The translations under genes were made by a program, and so were the position numbers. Below are positions 1-5,737 of a stretch of 9,526 nt of DNA, piece after piece. This DNA is from Eggerthellaceae bacterium (GTDB lineage Bacteria; Actinomycetota; Coriobacteriia; Coriobacteriales; Eggerthellaceae): contig JAGCZM010000002.1 in the NCBI GenBank assembly GCA_017960005.1, positions 1 through 9,526 of the forward strand, in the 5' to 3' direction. Position 1 is the first letter of the stretch. Each line of letters begins with the position of its first letter. The notes under the pieces are model-generated. The model made no database searches. It saw only the letters and a list, made by a program, of their open reading frames with translations, and was not told the origin of the DNA.

Positions 1-676
1 CTCCGCCGCATTCGTCAGCCAGAACCCGGGCATGCGCGATGGTTCTGCCGCATACGGTAAGGTGATATTGCCCTTTGTCGCAAAGCGCCAACGCAGCCAG
101 GCGGGCCATCTCTCCGGAACCGACGATAAGTACATTTGCGTCCTTTTGTCCGACATGCTTTGCCGCGACATCGGCTGCCACCGTGGACACCGATACCGAC
201 TGACACGATATTTGGGTTTCGGAACGGACGCGTTTGCCGGTATGAAGCGCGCTCTTGAACAGTTTGGTGAGCATCTCTTTGCAGGTACCCGCATCGACGG
301 CTGCCTGATATGCCTGCTTGACCTGAGAAAGTATTTGCGTTTCTCCCAAAACTTGTGAATCAAGCGATGAAGCAACCGTCAGCAGCCACTGCACGGCTGC
401 TTCGTTTCGGTGAACGTAGAAGCTGTCCTGTTCGTATTCGGCACCGCAACGACCCACAAAGAAAGACACCGCGGCATCCACGCCGTAGCGATCGGTCGCG
501 GCACTGATGTAGACCTCGGTTCTGTTGCATGTCGAAAGCACGGCCGCCTCCGTGATGGCTTTTTCTTTGCAGATCTCGTGCAGGATGCCGGGAATCTCCT
601 CCGGTGCCACATGCGCCTTTTCTCGGAGGGATAAAGAGGCAGTATTGTAATTGAGGCCGACGACTACCAAACTCAT
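1..676 (-). CDS. hemA: Glutamyl-tRNA reductase, C-terminus cut off by window edge
   Basis: This enzyme reduces glutamyl-tRNA(Glu) to glutamate-1-semialdehyde with NADPH, the first committed step of C5-pathway tetrapyrrole synthesis in the cytoplasm. The first 225 residues are visible and the frame is open to position 1; the family is usually about 400-450 residues, so nearly half is missing. Visible landmarks are the catalytic cysteine C50 in LSTCNRTEVY, the substrate-domain motif LGETQILSQVK (110-120), GKRVRSETQI (147-156), and the NADPH-binding loop VGSGEMARLA (185-194), where many homologues have GAGEM. The ATG at 676-674 overlaps the TGA of the upstream precorrin-2 dehydrogenase gene (ATGA), so the two are almost certainly translationally coupled in one operon. 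Family assignment is very secure from the motifs; nothing can be said of the dimerisation domain. Confidence 0.96.
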   Translation of the reverse strand, partial: MSLVVVGLNYNTASLSLREKAHVAPEEIPGILHEICKEKAITEAAVLSTCNRTEVYISAATDRYGVDAAVSFFVGRCGAEYEQDSFYVHRNEAAVQWLLTVASSLDSQVLGETQILSQVKQAYQAAVDAGTCKEMLTKLFKSALHTGKRVRSETQISCQSVSVSTVAADVAAKHVGQKDANVLIVGSGEMARLAALALCDKGQYHLTVCGRTIAHARVLADECGG

Positions 677-1365
677 TTGCAAGCCTCGCAATCTCCGATG
701 CATTCGGGCAGCTCCCGTTTGATGACCGGACAGACATACTCGGCATACACGCTTTGCGCATCCGGTCGCTCGCCTTTTTCGAAACGGGATTTGAGATCGG
801 TTTGAAGCAGGGCTTTATACAGCGGAGCACGGCGTTTGTTTGAGCCGGGAATACGGATTTTGATGAGAGATCTGACCTCACCCAAGACCCTGACGTATGC
901 GCCCCAATAATCCTTGAACTCATCTTCCAGCCCCAAACGCAACTCACGTGCGAGCTCGGGAGACGCACCGCTGGTGGTGACGGCGATCTGCAGCGGTCCT
1001 CTTTGCATGACCGAAGGAACGATGGCGTTGCATAAATCGGGCGTATCGACGATGTTGACGATGCAATGCTTGGCATTCGCCGCGTCATGAACACATTTGT
1101 TCACAAGCGGATCGTCCGTTGCCCCGATGACGAGCATACAGCACGCCAAATCGCTTTCTTCGAAGCTTTTTTTACACCAGGTGATGACGCCTGCTTCGGC
1201 AAGGGATGCGATCTCGTCAAGGGCCGAGGGGGCCACGACCTTGACCTTGGCACCGGCGGACAACAGATGCTCGATTTTGCGCAGTGCTACGCTGCCGGCA
1301 CCGACCACCAAAACCTCGGCATCGCTTAAATCCAAAAAAAGCGGATACAGTGTTTCTTTTTGCAC
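673..1365 (-). CDS. Precorrin-2 dehydrogenase / sirohydrochlorin ferrochelatase (CysG N-terminal / Met8 family)
   Basis: This 230-residue protein should oxidise precorrin-2 to sirohydrochlorin with NAD+, and may insert Fe2+ to give siroheme. Residues 15-35 form a Rossmann nucleotide loop (VLVVGAGSVALRK). Residues 82-85 are the family ATDD segment. D107, in VNIVDTPDLCN, sits where the catalytic aspartate of CysG and Met8 lies. GPLQIAVTTSGASPELAR (123-140) is the family signature before the helical C-terminal domain. No methyltransferase domain follows, so this is the stand-alone type. The C-terminus ends in four cysteines, C212, C222, C226 and C229, in the spacing CX9CX3CX2C. The start is GTG at 1365; the frame closes 13 codons upstream with no other start, and a weak GAAAGG lies about 9 bases before it. 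It overlaps hemA by four bases. The gene could be named sirC or a cysG homologue. Confidence 0.92.
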   Translation of the reverse strand: MQKETLYPLFLDLSDAEVLVVGAGSVALRKIEHLLSAGAKVKVVAPSALDEIASLAEAGVITWCKKSFEESDLACCMLVIGATDDPLVNKCVHDAANAKHCIVNIVDTPDLCNAIVPSVMQRGPLQIAVTTSGASPELARELRLGLEDEFKDYWGAYVRVLGEVRSLIKIRIPGSNKRRAPLYKALLQTDLKSRFEKGERPDAQSVYAEYVCPVIKRELPECIGDCEACK

Positions 1366-1426
1366 TTTGATACGCCTTTCGAAGAATGCATTTGAACCCG
1401 CATCCTAAACGACGACGCAACGTCAC

Positions 1427-1432
1427 AGTCAA
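1427..1432 (-). promoter_or_regulatory. Weak candidate -35 element for the precorrin-2 dehydrogenase-hemA operon
   Basis: On the minus strand TTGACT lies between the upstream terminator and the GTG start at 1365. No convincing -10 follows at the standard distance: TTTAGG is 17 bases away and TAGGAT 19 bases away. A promoter is expected here because the terminator at 1451-1490 separates this operon from ohrR, but the exact elements are uncertain. Confidence 0.3.
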
Positions 1433-1450
1433 TACTTCGTGCATAAAAAC

Positions 1451-1490
1451 AAAAGTATCCGACAAGCAATGAACCTTGCCGGATACTTTT
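1451..1490 (-). terminator. Rho-independent terminator after ohrR, probably bidirectional
   Basis: The left arm 1451-1461 (AAAAGTATCCG) pairs perfectly with 1480-1490. One A/C mismatch follows, then an inner CAAG/CTTG stem (1463-1466 with 1475-1478) around an eight-base loop. On the minus strand the stem runs into TTTTGTTTTT, a good U-tract, about 80 bases beyond the ohrR stop. On the plus strand it ends in five T. It separates the peroxide operon from the tetrapyrrole operon. Confidence 0.88.
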
Positions 1491-1569
1491 TGGGGGTGCG
1501 TCCGATGTCTTTACCGGTTGCAGCGTTCCGGGGGAATGTAAAGTGCATGGACGCTATGTGGAGGACTGA

Positions 1570-2013
1570 TTAGTCGGAGATATCACCCAATATTTTGTGA
1601 AGCAGTCGATGAAGCTCGGTTGCCTCCTCATCGGTCAGGTTGACGCATGCGGCAACCTTGCCCGGTATGGATACGGCACGCTCGCGCAGCGCCATACCCT
1701 TCTTCGTAACGGAAACAATCAGCACGCGCTCGTCTTGCGTGGAACGCTCACGGGTGATCAAACCCTTTTGTTCCATGGTTTTGAGAAGAGGGGTAAGGGT
1801 ACCGGAATCCAGATACAGACACTCGCCCAACTCTTTGACGTTGAGGCTTTTCTTTTCCCAAAGGACCATCATGGTGACGTATTGGGTATAGGTAAGCCCG
1901 AGCTCATCGAGGTGTGCGGTGTATTTCTTGGTCACCTCACGCGATGCCGCGTACAGCGGAAAGCACAGTTGGTTTTCCAATTTGAGAATATCGAATGCAT
2001 TCGGCGTATCCAT
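1570..2013 (-). CDS. ohrR: OhrR-type MarR-family organic hydroperoxide sensor/repressor
   Basis: OhrR is a dimeric winged-helix repressor that leaves DNA when its reactive cysteine is oxidised by organic hydroperoxides. The 147-residue protein matches the B. subtilis protein from end to end. The N-terminal stretch LKLENQLCF carries the sensing cysteine C17 (B. subtilis C15). Y21, Y31 and Y42 match the tyrosines Y19, Y29 and Y40 that activate and cover it. The recognition-helix region YLDSGTLTPLLKTMEQKGLI (67-86) and wing residues DERV (94-97) are conserved. A second cysteine, C123 (AACVNLT), lies close to where two-cysteine OhrRs of the Xanthomonas type have their resolving cysteine, so a 2-Cys mechanism is possible (inference). 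The ATG at 2013 is preceded by AAGGAAAAGG. It starts 17 bases after the radical-SAM stop, as the last gene of the operon. No ohr peroxidase gene is present in the window. Confidence 0.94.
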   Translation of the reverse strand: MDTPNAFDILKLENQLCFPLYAASREVTKKYTAHLDELGLTYTQYVTMMVLWEKKSLNVKELGECLYLDSGTLTPLLKTMEQKGLITRERSTQDERVLIVSVTKKGMALRERAVSIPGKVAACVNLTDEEATELHRLLHKILGDISD

Positions 2014-2030
2014 AATCGTTTTCCTTTTCC

Positions 2031-3140
2031 TTATGCGGTTTGGGCCAAATAACGCTCTACTTCTTCTTTTTTCGCAAACAGCGTGCATCCGCCCACATGA
2101 TCGTCGAGCAAAGTGCCGTTGTCGCGAAGCATCTTGAACAAACGCGATTGAATCGCTTCTTTGAGCGAGGAATCTCTTACGTTGATATCCGAGTACGGAG
2201 AAAACGGACAGGGCTCCGCTCCGCCGTGGGAGTTGATGTGGAAAAATCCCCTGCCCGCGGCAACGCAACCGCCGGAATCTTTTTCGTCACCGGGGAAAGC
2301 AATGAAGACGATTTCGGGATAAAGATCGCGGATGCGTGCCATCTGGGCCTGCATGAACGCACGCTCTTCATCCCCCGGAGCCAAATCGATGCTCTCTTCG
2401 GTCACCGGTACGTACTCAATGTAAAGAATCGCCTTGACGCCTTTGTCGCGCAGCGATTCGATGAATCCATCCGAATACACCTCTTCGAGGTTTTCGGTAG
2501 TGACGGTGATTGATGCCCCGAATATCAATCCGGCATCGTTCATCTTACGCATCGATGTGTTGACCAACTCATATACGCCGCTTCCGCGACGACTGTCGGT
2601 TTTTTCTTCATGGCCCTCGATGGATACGATGGGAACCAGATTGCGATGCTGTTTGAACATCTCGAGATAGCAATCATCGAACATGGTTCCGTTGGTGAAC
2701 ACCGGAAACAAGATGTTGCTTACCTCTCCTGCCTGTTTGATGACATCCGAACGCATCATGGGCTCACCGCCCGCGAGCAAAATAAAACTCACGCCCAGAT
2801 CGTCTGCTTCGTCGAATATCTTTCTCCATTCGACATCGCTTAACTGATCGAGTGCAGCCTCGTCTCCGCAGGCATGATTTGCCCGCGAATAGCAACCCGC
2901 GCAATGCAGATTGCAGCTGCCGGTGATGCTGGCAATCAAAAATGCCGGAACATGCTCGCCCATACGTTCTGCCTTGGTGCGTTTTTTGGCTGCGATTGCG
3001 GATGCGGCGGCAAACCTTGCCATGAAGGCGCTTTCGGCGGGATTGGTCAGCGTCGCCTTGACGGCGGTTTTGACGATCTGCTCGACGCCTTTGGTCATAT
3101 ATTCGTCGATATCGAACGGTTTTTGAACTTGATTATTCAT
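2031..3140 (-). CDS. Radical SAM enzyme with SPASM/twitch-like C-terminus, function unknown
   Basis: This 369-residue protein has the radical-SAM core with C76, C80 and C83 in CNLHCAGC (CX3CX2C), which ligate the [4Fe-4S] cluster that cleaves S-adenosylmethionine, and a GGEP motif (124-127) that contacts SAM. A barrel follows to about residue 285. The C-terminal third carries GGCVAAGR (C292), GAEPCPF (C311) and GGCTLF (C352), with the INSHGGAEPCPFSP turn typical of SPASM/twitch auxiliary-cluster domains. A second iron-sulfur cluster is therefore likely (inference). Such enzymes often modify peptides or proteins, but I do not recognise a substrate. About 70 residues precede the CX3CX2C motif, with an alanine-rich helix at 40-52. 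The ATG at 3140 has only a distant AAAGGG, about 14 bases away, so initiation may be weak. It sits between a TSCPD gene and ohrR, which implies peroxide-responsive expression. Confidence 0.9.
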   Translation of the reverse strand: MNNQVQKPFDIDEYMTKGVEQIVKTAVKATLTNPAESAFMARFAAASAIAAKKRTKAERMGEHVPAFLIASITGSCNLHCAGCYSRANHACGDEAALDQLSDVEWRKIFDEADDLGVSFILLAGGEPMMRSDVIKQAGEVSNILFPVFTNGTMFDDCYLEMFKQHRNLVPIVSIEGHEEKTDSRRGSGVYELVNTSMRKMNDAGLIFGASITVTTENLEEVYSDGFIESLRDKGVKAILYIEYVPVTEESIDLAPGDEERAFMQAQMARIRDLYPEIVFIAFPGDEKDSGGCVAAGRGFFHINSHGGAEPCPFSPYSDINVRDSSLKEAIQSRLFKMLRDNGTLLDDHVGGCTLFAKKEEVERYLAQTA

Positions 3141-3175
3141 AAGTGTGTTTCGAACCCTTTACTTAAAATCAAACC

Positions 3176-3229
3176 CGTCGAATCCCGAAGAGCGCCGAGT
3201 TTTGCTTTGCCGGACTTCGGGAATCGACG
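3176..3229 (-). repeat. Long imperfect stem-loop between the TSCPD and radical-SAM genes
   Basis: Arms 3176-3190 and 3215-3229 pair over 15 positions (CGTCGA, one A/A mismatch, TCCCGAAG) around a 24-base loop. It lies in the 99-base gap between the two genes. On the minus strand it is followed by GGTTTGATTTTAAG, which is a poor U-tract. It may be a leaky terminator or attenuator that lowers expression of the radical-SAM and ohrR genes, or an mRNA-stabilising or processing element. Confidence 0.65.
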
Positions 3230-3239
3230 TATGGTTTAT

Positions 3240-3494
3240 CTACTTGCTTGCTTCGTAGGCCTGTCTTACGGCTTTGGCCAACTGGTCGGCACAGGAGGTG
3301 GGACGACGTCCGCAGGTGTTGCCGGCCAAAGATTGCTCGATTTGATCGACGCTCCATCCGTCCAAAAGTTTGGAGATGGCTTTCAGGTTGCCGTTGCATC
3401 CGCCGTAGAAGCTGATGTTGGTTACCTTGTCACCGTCCAGATCGAAACTGATCTGCTGGGGACATACGTTTTCGGGAATGTATTCGTATCTCAT
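3240..3494 (-). CDS. TSCPD domain-containing small protein (TIGR03905-like)
   Basis: This 84-residue protein has four cysteines, C11, C33, C61 and C68. The last is in PTSCADQLAKAV, the Thr-Ser-Cys-x-Asp signature that gives the TSCPD domain its name. The same domain occurs at the C-terminus of some B12-dependent ribonucleotide reductases, and small stand-alone versions are common in anaerobes. Other visible conserved segments are FYGGCNGNLKAI (29-40) and CGRRPTSC (61-68). The role of the stand-alone family is not established to my knowledge; the cysteines suggest metal binding or thiol chemistry (inference). The ATG directly abuts the TAA of the glutathione-peroxidase gene (no intervening base), and GGAGGAG about 10 bases upstream lies inside that gene. 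It is therefore cotranscribed and probably translationally coupled. Confidence 0.88.
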   Translation of the reverse strand: MRYEYIPENVCPQQISFDLDGDKVTNISFYGGCNGNLKAISKLLDGWSVDQIEQSLAGNTCGRRPTSCADQLAKAVRQAYEASK

Positions 3495-4037
3495 TTACAA
3501 CAACTCCTCCACTTTTTTCTTAAGGTCATCCATCGACTCGGTGGGTTCGAAACGACCGGCGATATTGCCTTTTTTGTCGATGATAATCTTAGTGAAATTC
3601 CATTTGATGTTGCCGTTGTTCTTGTAATCTTTATCCATTGCCTTTGCCACGGTGTTCATGGAAACGGCCTTTACTCCTTTGCCGAATCCGTTGAAAGTGG
3701 TGTTGGCGGTCAGATACTTGTAAAGCGGGATGGCGTTTTCTCCGTTAACGTCCACTTTGGAAAACTGAGGAAACGTAATGCCGTAGCGGCCGGTGCAAAA
3801 AGAATGGATTTCCTCGTCATCTCCCGGTGCCTGGTTACCGAACTGGTTGCACGGGAAATCCAAGATTTCCAGGCCGTCTTTTTGATGCTCGTCATAGAGA
3901 TCTTGCAGCTCATCGTATTGCGGAGTGAACCCGCAGCAGGTTGCGGTGTTGACGATAATCAAAACCTTGCCTTTGTAGTCGGCCAGGGATACTTCTTTGC
4001 CCTCTTGGGTCTTAACGGAAAAATCGTAGATGCTCAT
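3495..4037 (-). CDS. gpx: Glutathione peroxidase family thiol peroxidase
   Basis: This cytosolic enzyme reduces organic hydroperoxides and H2O2. Bacterial cysteine versions usually take electrons from thioredoxin. The 180-residue length is normal for the family. The peroxidatic cysteine is C35 in NTATCCGFTPQY, with Q69 (FGNQAPG), W146 and N147 (IKWNF) completing the catalytic tetrad. C81 in SFCTGRYGITFP matches the resolving cysteine of thioredoxin-dependent Gpx proteins such as yeast Gpx3 (C82), and C63 lies in FPCNQFG. C34 next to the peroxidatic cysteine is unusual, since most relatives have Lys there. There is no selenocysteine codon. I chose the ATG at 4037 because GGAGG sits 8 bases upstream; a TTG six bases earlier would be only two bases from it. 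It is the first gene of the operon that ends with ohrR, which makes peroxide-induced expression likely. Confidence 0.95.
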   Translation of the reverse strand: MSIYDFSVKTQEGKEVSLADYKGKVLIIVNTATCCGFTPQYDELQDLYDEHQKDGLEILDFPCNQFGNQAPGDDEEIHSFCTGRYGITFPQFSKVDVNGENAIPLYKYLTANTTFNGFGKGVKAVSMNTVAKAMDKDYKNNGNIKWNFTKIIIDKKGNIAGRFEPTESMDDLKKKVEELL

Positions 4038-4082
4038 TTTCAATACCTCCGAATAATCTGTACGGTTTATATTTCGATTGTG

Positions 4083-4104
4083 TTCGATTAAATTGTACTC
4101 AATT
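4083..4104 (-). promoter_or_regulatory. Candidate OhrR operator overlapping the gpx promoter
   Basis: On the minus strand 4097-4083 reads TACAATT-T-AATCGAA. Compared with the B. subtilis OhrR inverted repeat TACAATT-AATTGTA, the left half is identical and five of seven right-half bases match. The left half also forms an overlapping perfect repeat AATTG-AGTA-CAATT (4104-4091). A further ACAATCGA follows downstream. The site covers the -10 box, so binding would block RNA polymerase. The assignment is inferred from sequence similarity and from ohrR being in the same operon. Confidence 0.55.
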
Positions 4105-4119
4105 ATATTTTCCCGTCAA
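4092..4119 (-). promoter_or_regulatory. Sigma-70-type promoter of the gpx-TSCPD-radical SAM-ohrR operon
   Basis: On the minus strand, -35 TTGACG (4119-4114) is followed after 16 bases by -10 TACAAT (4097-4092), each close to consensus. An A/T-rich stretch around 4139-4150 just upstream could act as an UP element. Transcription would begin near 4085 and give a leader of about 48 bases before the ATG at 4037. Confidence 0.7.
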
Positions 4120-4230
4120 CAAGAACTTCGCAATCTTTTGAAAAAAATTTTCGGATATATCCCTTGTATTATTCTAGGTTAAGGATAATAATATGCACGA
4201 CCCACTTCCCCTGTAATTTGATACGGCAAC

Positions 4231-4270
4231 AAAAAGAATGCGGCCCCGATATCGGGCCGCATTCTTTTTT
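4231..4270 (-). terminator. Strong bidirectional Rho-independent terminator
   Basis: The arm AAAAAGAATGCGGCC pairs with GGCCGCATTCTTTTT, and a GAT/ATC inner part meets with one bulged C. It lies 17 bases after the stop of the prenylcysteine-oxidase-like gene. The minus-strand tail is TTTTTGTT and the plus-strand tail is TTTTTTCGTTTGTTTG. It insulates the peroxide operon downstream. Confidence 0.9.
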
Positions 4271-4286
4271 CGTTTGTTTGTCGTTT

Positions 4287-5633
4287 CTAGACGGTTTTGA
4301 GATATGCGTTTACCAAACGCCCCGTGTTTGCGCCGGCAACGGCTTCAACCTCGATGGCGCCTGCCGTCGTCTCAAACGCGCATGCGTAAAACAATCCGGG
4401 AGAAAGTTCAAAGGGCAGATGCTCGATACCGGGAGATAACACCGGATATGCCCCTCTCCAAACAAAGGTCATCTTGTCTTTGACCTCGGTAAAGATCTCG
4501 GCCAATTCCCCGTCGGTCATGACATGATCTGCGCTGAATATCTTATAGATACGGCAATCATACTCCGGAGAGTATCCGGTAACACCGATCGACTTAAACG
4601 GCGCACCCGCACTGTCCGCGGTAAACACCGTCGAAGGCAATCGGTTCGGCTTTTTGTTCGTGAAGTAATCGAGATTGGGAGTGCCGACCACCAATGTGGT
4701 TTGCACCTCTTGATAGGGGTGTTTCGGGAAATCGGCAGGTACCCCGTCAATCGATATCTCGATATCGGCCAAAGCAAGCGGAGATGCCAACACAACCGCA
4801 TCAAACGTGTCGTTTGTGCCGACGACTGTCTTGATCGTAAATTTCTTTTTGCCCTCTTCTCCTTTTGCTTCAATCGAAACCACCTGCGTGTTGGGACGAT
4901 AGTCGGCTTTGATTGCTTTGAGAGTGTTTTCGAACAAGGTCCAGTTTCCGCCTTCTATCGAATACAGATAGCCTCCTGCCAACCCGGCTCCGGCCAACCC
5001 GACCAATCCGGCAAAAGCGTTCAGTTCAAGCCCCTGGTTATACATGTTGTGGACGATTGCCTCGACCACTTCTTCCTGCATGCGTTTGTTGACTTTCTGC
5101 TCGGTGAGATACTCTCCCAAAGACACCAGCGTACCCTCGCGAAGACCCAATGTTTCGATCAACTCATCGGGGGTGGCAAATGTCTTGCCTTCGTCTTCCA
5201 GAGCATACACACCGCTCCATTTTTCTTCCATGCCCTTCGCAAGCTTCGTGACTTTGAGTGCCGAGGAAACACCGACGCGTCCGACTATTCCCATCGCCAT
5301 CGAAACAAGCGTTGTTTTGGTATCGATGACAAATCCATCTTTCGTCCAGAAGGCGTAGTTTTCTTCCTTGCCGTCGATGGAAAGCCCCGATGTTCCCTCT
5401 TTGCCTCCGGTCAATGCCATCAGCTCGGTGGTATGACGACCGGAAGAATGCAGCAGCGTTCCGCCGACTTCGATGCGCGTACCGGCAAAGTTGACATCCC
5501 ATGCGCGTCCGCCGGCATGAGGTTGCCTCTCGAACACGGTAATCTCAACCTTGTCTCCGAACTCTTTATATACCTGATAGGCTGCCAATACGCCGGCAGA
5601 GCCCGCACCGACAACCGCTATCTTCTTTGCCAT
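4287..5633 (-). CDS. FAD-dependent oxidoreductase of the prenylcysteine oxidase (Prenylcys_lyase) family
   Basis: This 448-residue flavoprotein has an N-terminal FAD-binding Rossmann fold, GAGSAG (9-14), an acidic strand end VFER (E35 for ribose binding) and AGGR (40-43). The middle and C-terminus resemble eukaryotic PCYOX1: an NAFAGLVGLAG...SIEGGN segment in the middle, and GAYPVLSPGIEHLPF...GLFYACAFETTAGAIEVEAVAG near the end. PCYOX1 oxidatively cleaves the thioether of prenylcysteine. CaaX prenylation is not known as a general bacterial process, so the substrate here is unknown; another thioether, an amine or an isoprenoid is conceivable. I see no signal peptide, so it is probably cytoplasmic. 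The ATG at 5633 has AGGAAGAG directly upstream; a GTG at 5645 falls within that ribosome-binding region and is unlikely. It follows the MFS transporter gene after 104 bases and is followed by a strong terminator. Confidence 0.82.
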   Translation of the reverse strand: MAKKIAVVGAGSAGVLAAYQVYKEFGDKVEITVFERQPHAGGRAWDVNFAGTRIEVGGTLLHSSGRHTTELMALTGGKEGTSGLSIDGKEENYAFWTKDGFVIDTKTTLVSMAMGIVGRVGVSSALKVTKLAKGMEEKWSGVYALEDEGKTFATPDELIETLGLREGTLVSLGEYLTEQKVNKRMQEEVVEAIVHNMYNQGLELNAFAGLVGLAGAGLAGGYLYSIEGGNWTLFENTLKAIKADYRPNTQVVSIEAKGEEGKKKFTIKTVVGTNDTFDAVVLASPLALADIEISIDGVPADFPKHPYQEVQTTLVVGTPNLDYFTNKKPNRLPSTVFTADSAGAPFKSIGVTGYSPEYDCRIYKIFSADHVMTDGELAEIFTEVKDKMTFVWRGAYPVLSPGIEHLPFELSPGLFYACAFETTAGAIEVEAVAGANTGRLVNAYLKTV

Positions 5634-5737
5634 GCTCTTCCTCACTTTCGTAAAGCCGAACCGTTATATATCAATAATCACTCATTTGACATCGATTCGG
5701 TTTAAGGCGTTGCAAAATGCACCGGATGGTCATCCTT

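Noticed and set aside
360..1094. Open minus-strand frame spanning the precorrin-2 dehydrogenase/hemA junction
   Set aside because: It is out of frame with both genes, which carry clear family motifs; the translated sequence is unstructured and Arg/Ser-rich.
2014..2268. Upstream extension of the ohrR frame
   Set aside because: The added residues overlap the radical-SAM gene out of frame and do not resemble MarR proteins; the ATG at 2013 matches the OhrR N-terminus.
2874..4091. Open plus-strand frame of 405 codons
   Set aside because: It lies opposite the gpx, TSCPD and radical-SAM genes, whose motifs are unmistakable; its translation has no recognisable domain and no ribosome-binding site.
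4172..4195. TAGGTTA and GATAATAAT fragments resembling DtxR or Fur boxes
   Set aside because: Only half-sites match and the second halves do not form the required inverted repeat; the position is also well upstream of the gpx promoter.
4524..5705. Open plus-strand frame of 393 codons
   Set aside because: It is antisense to the prenylcysteine-oxidase-like gene, with a composition typical of a shadow frame (many Arg, His and Cys) and no family resemblance.
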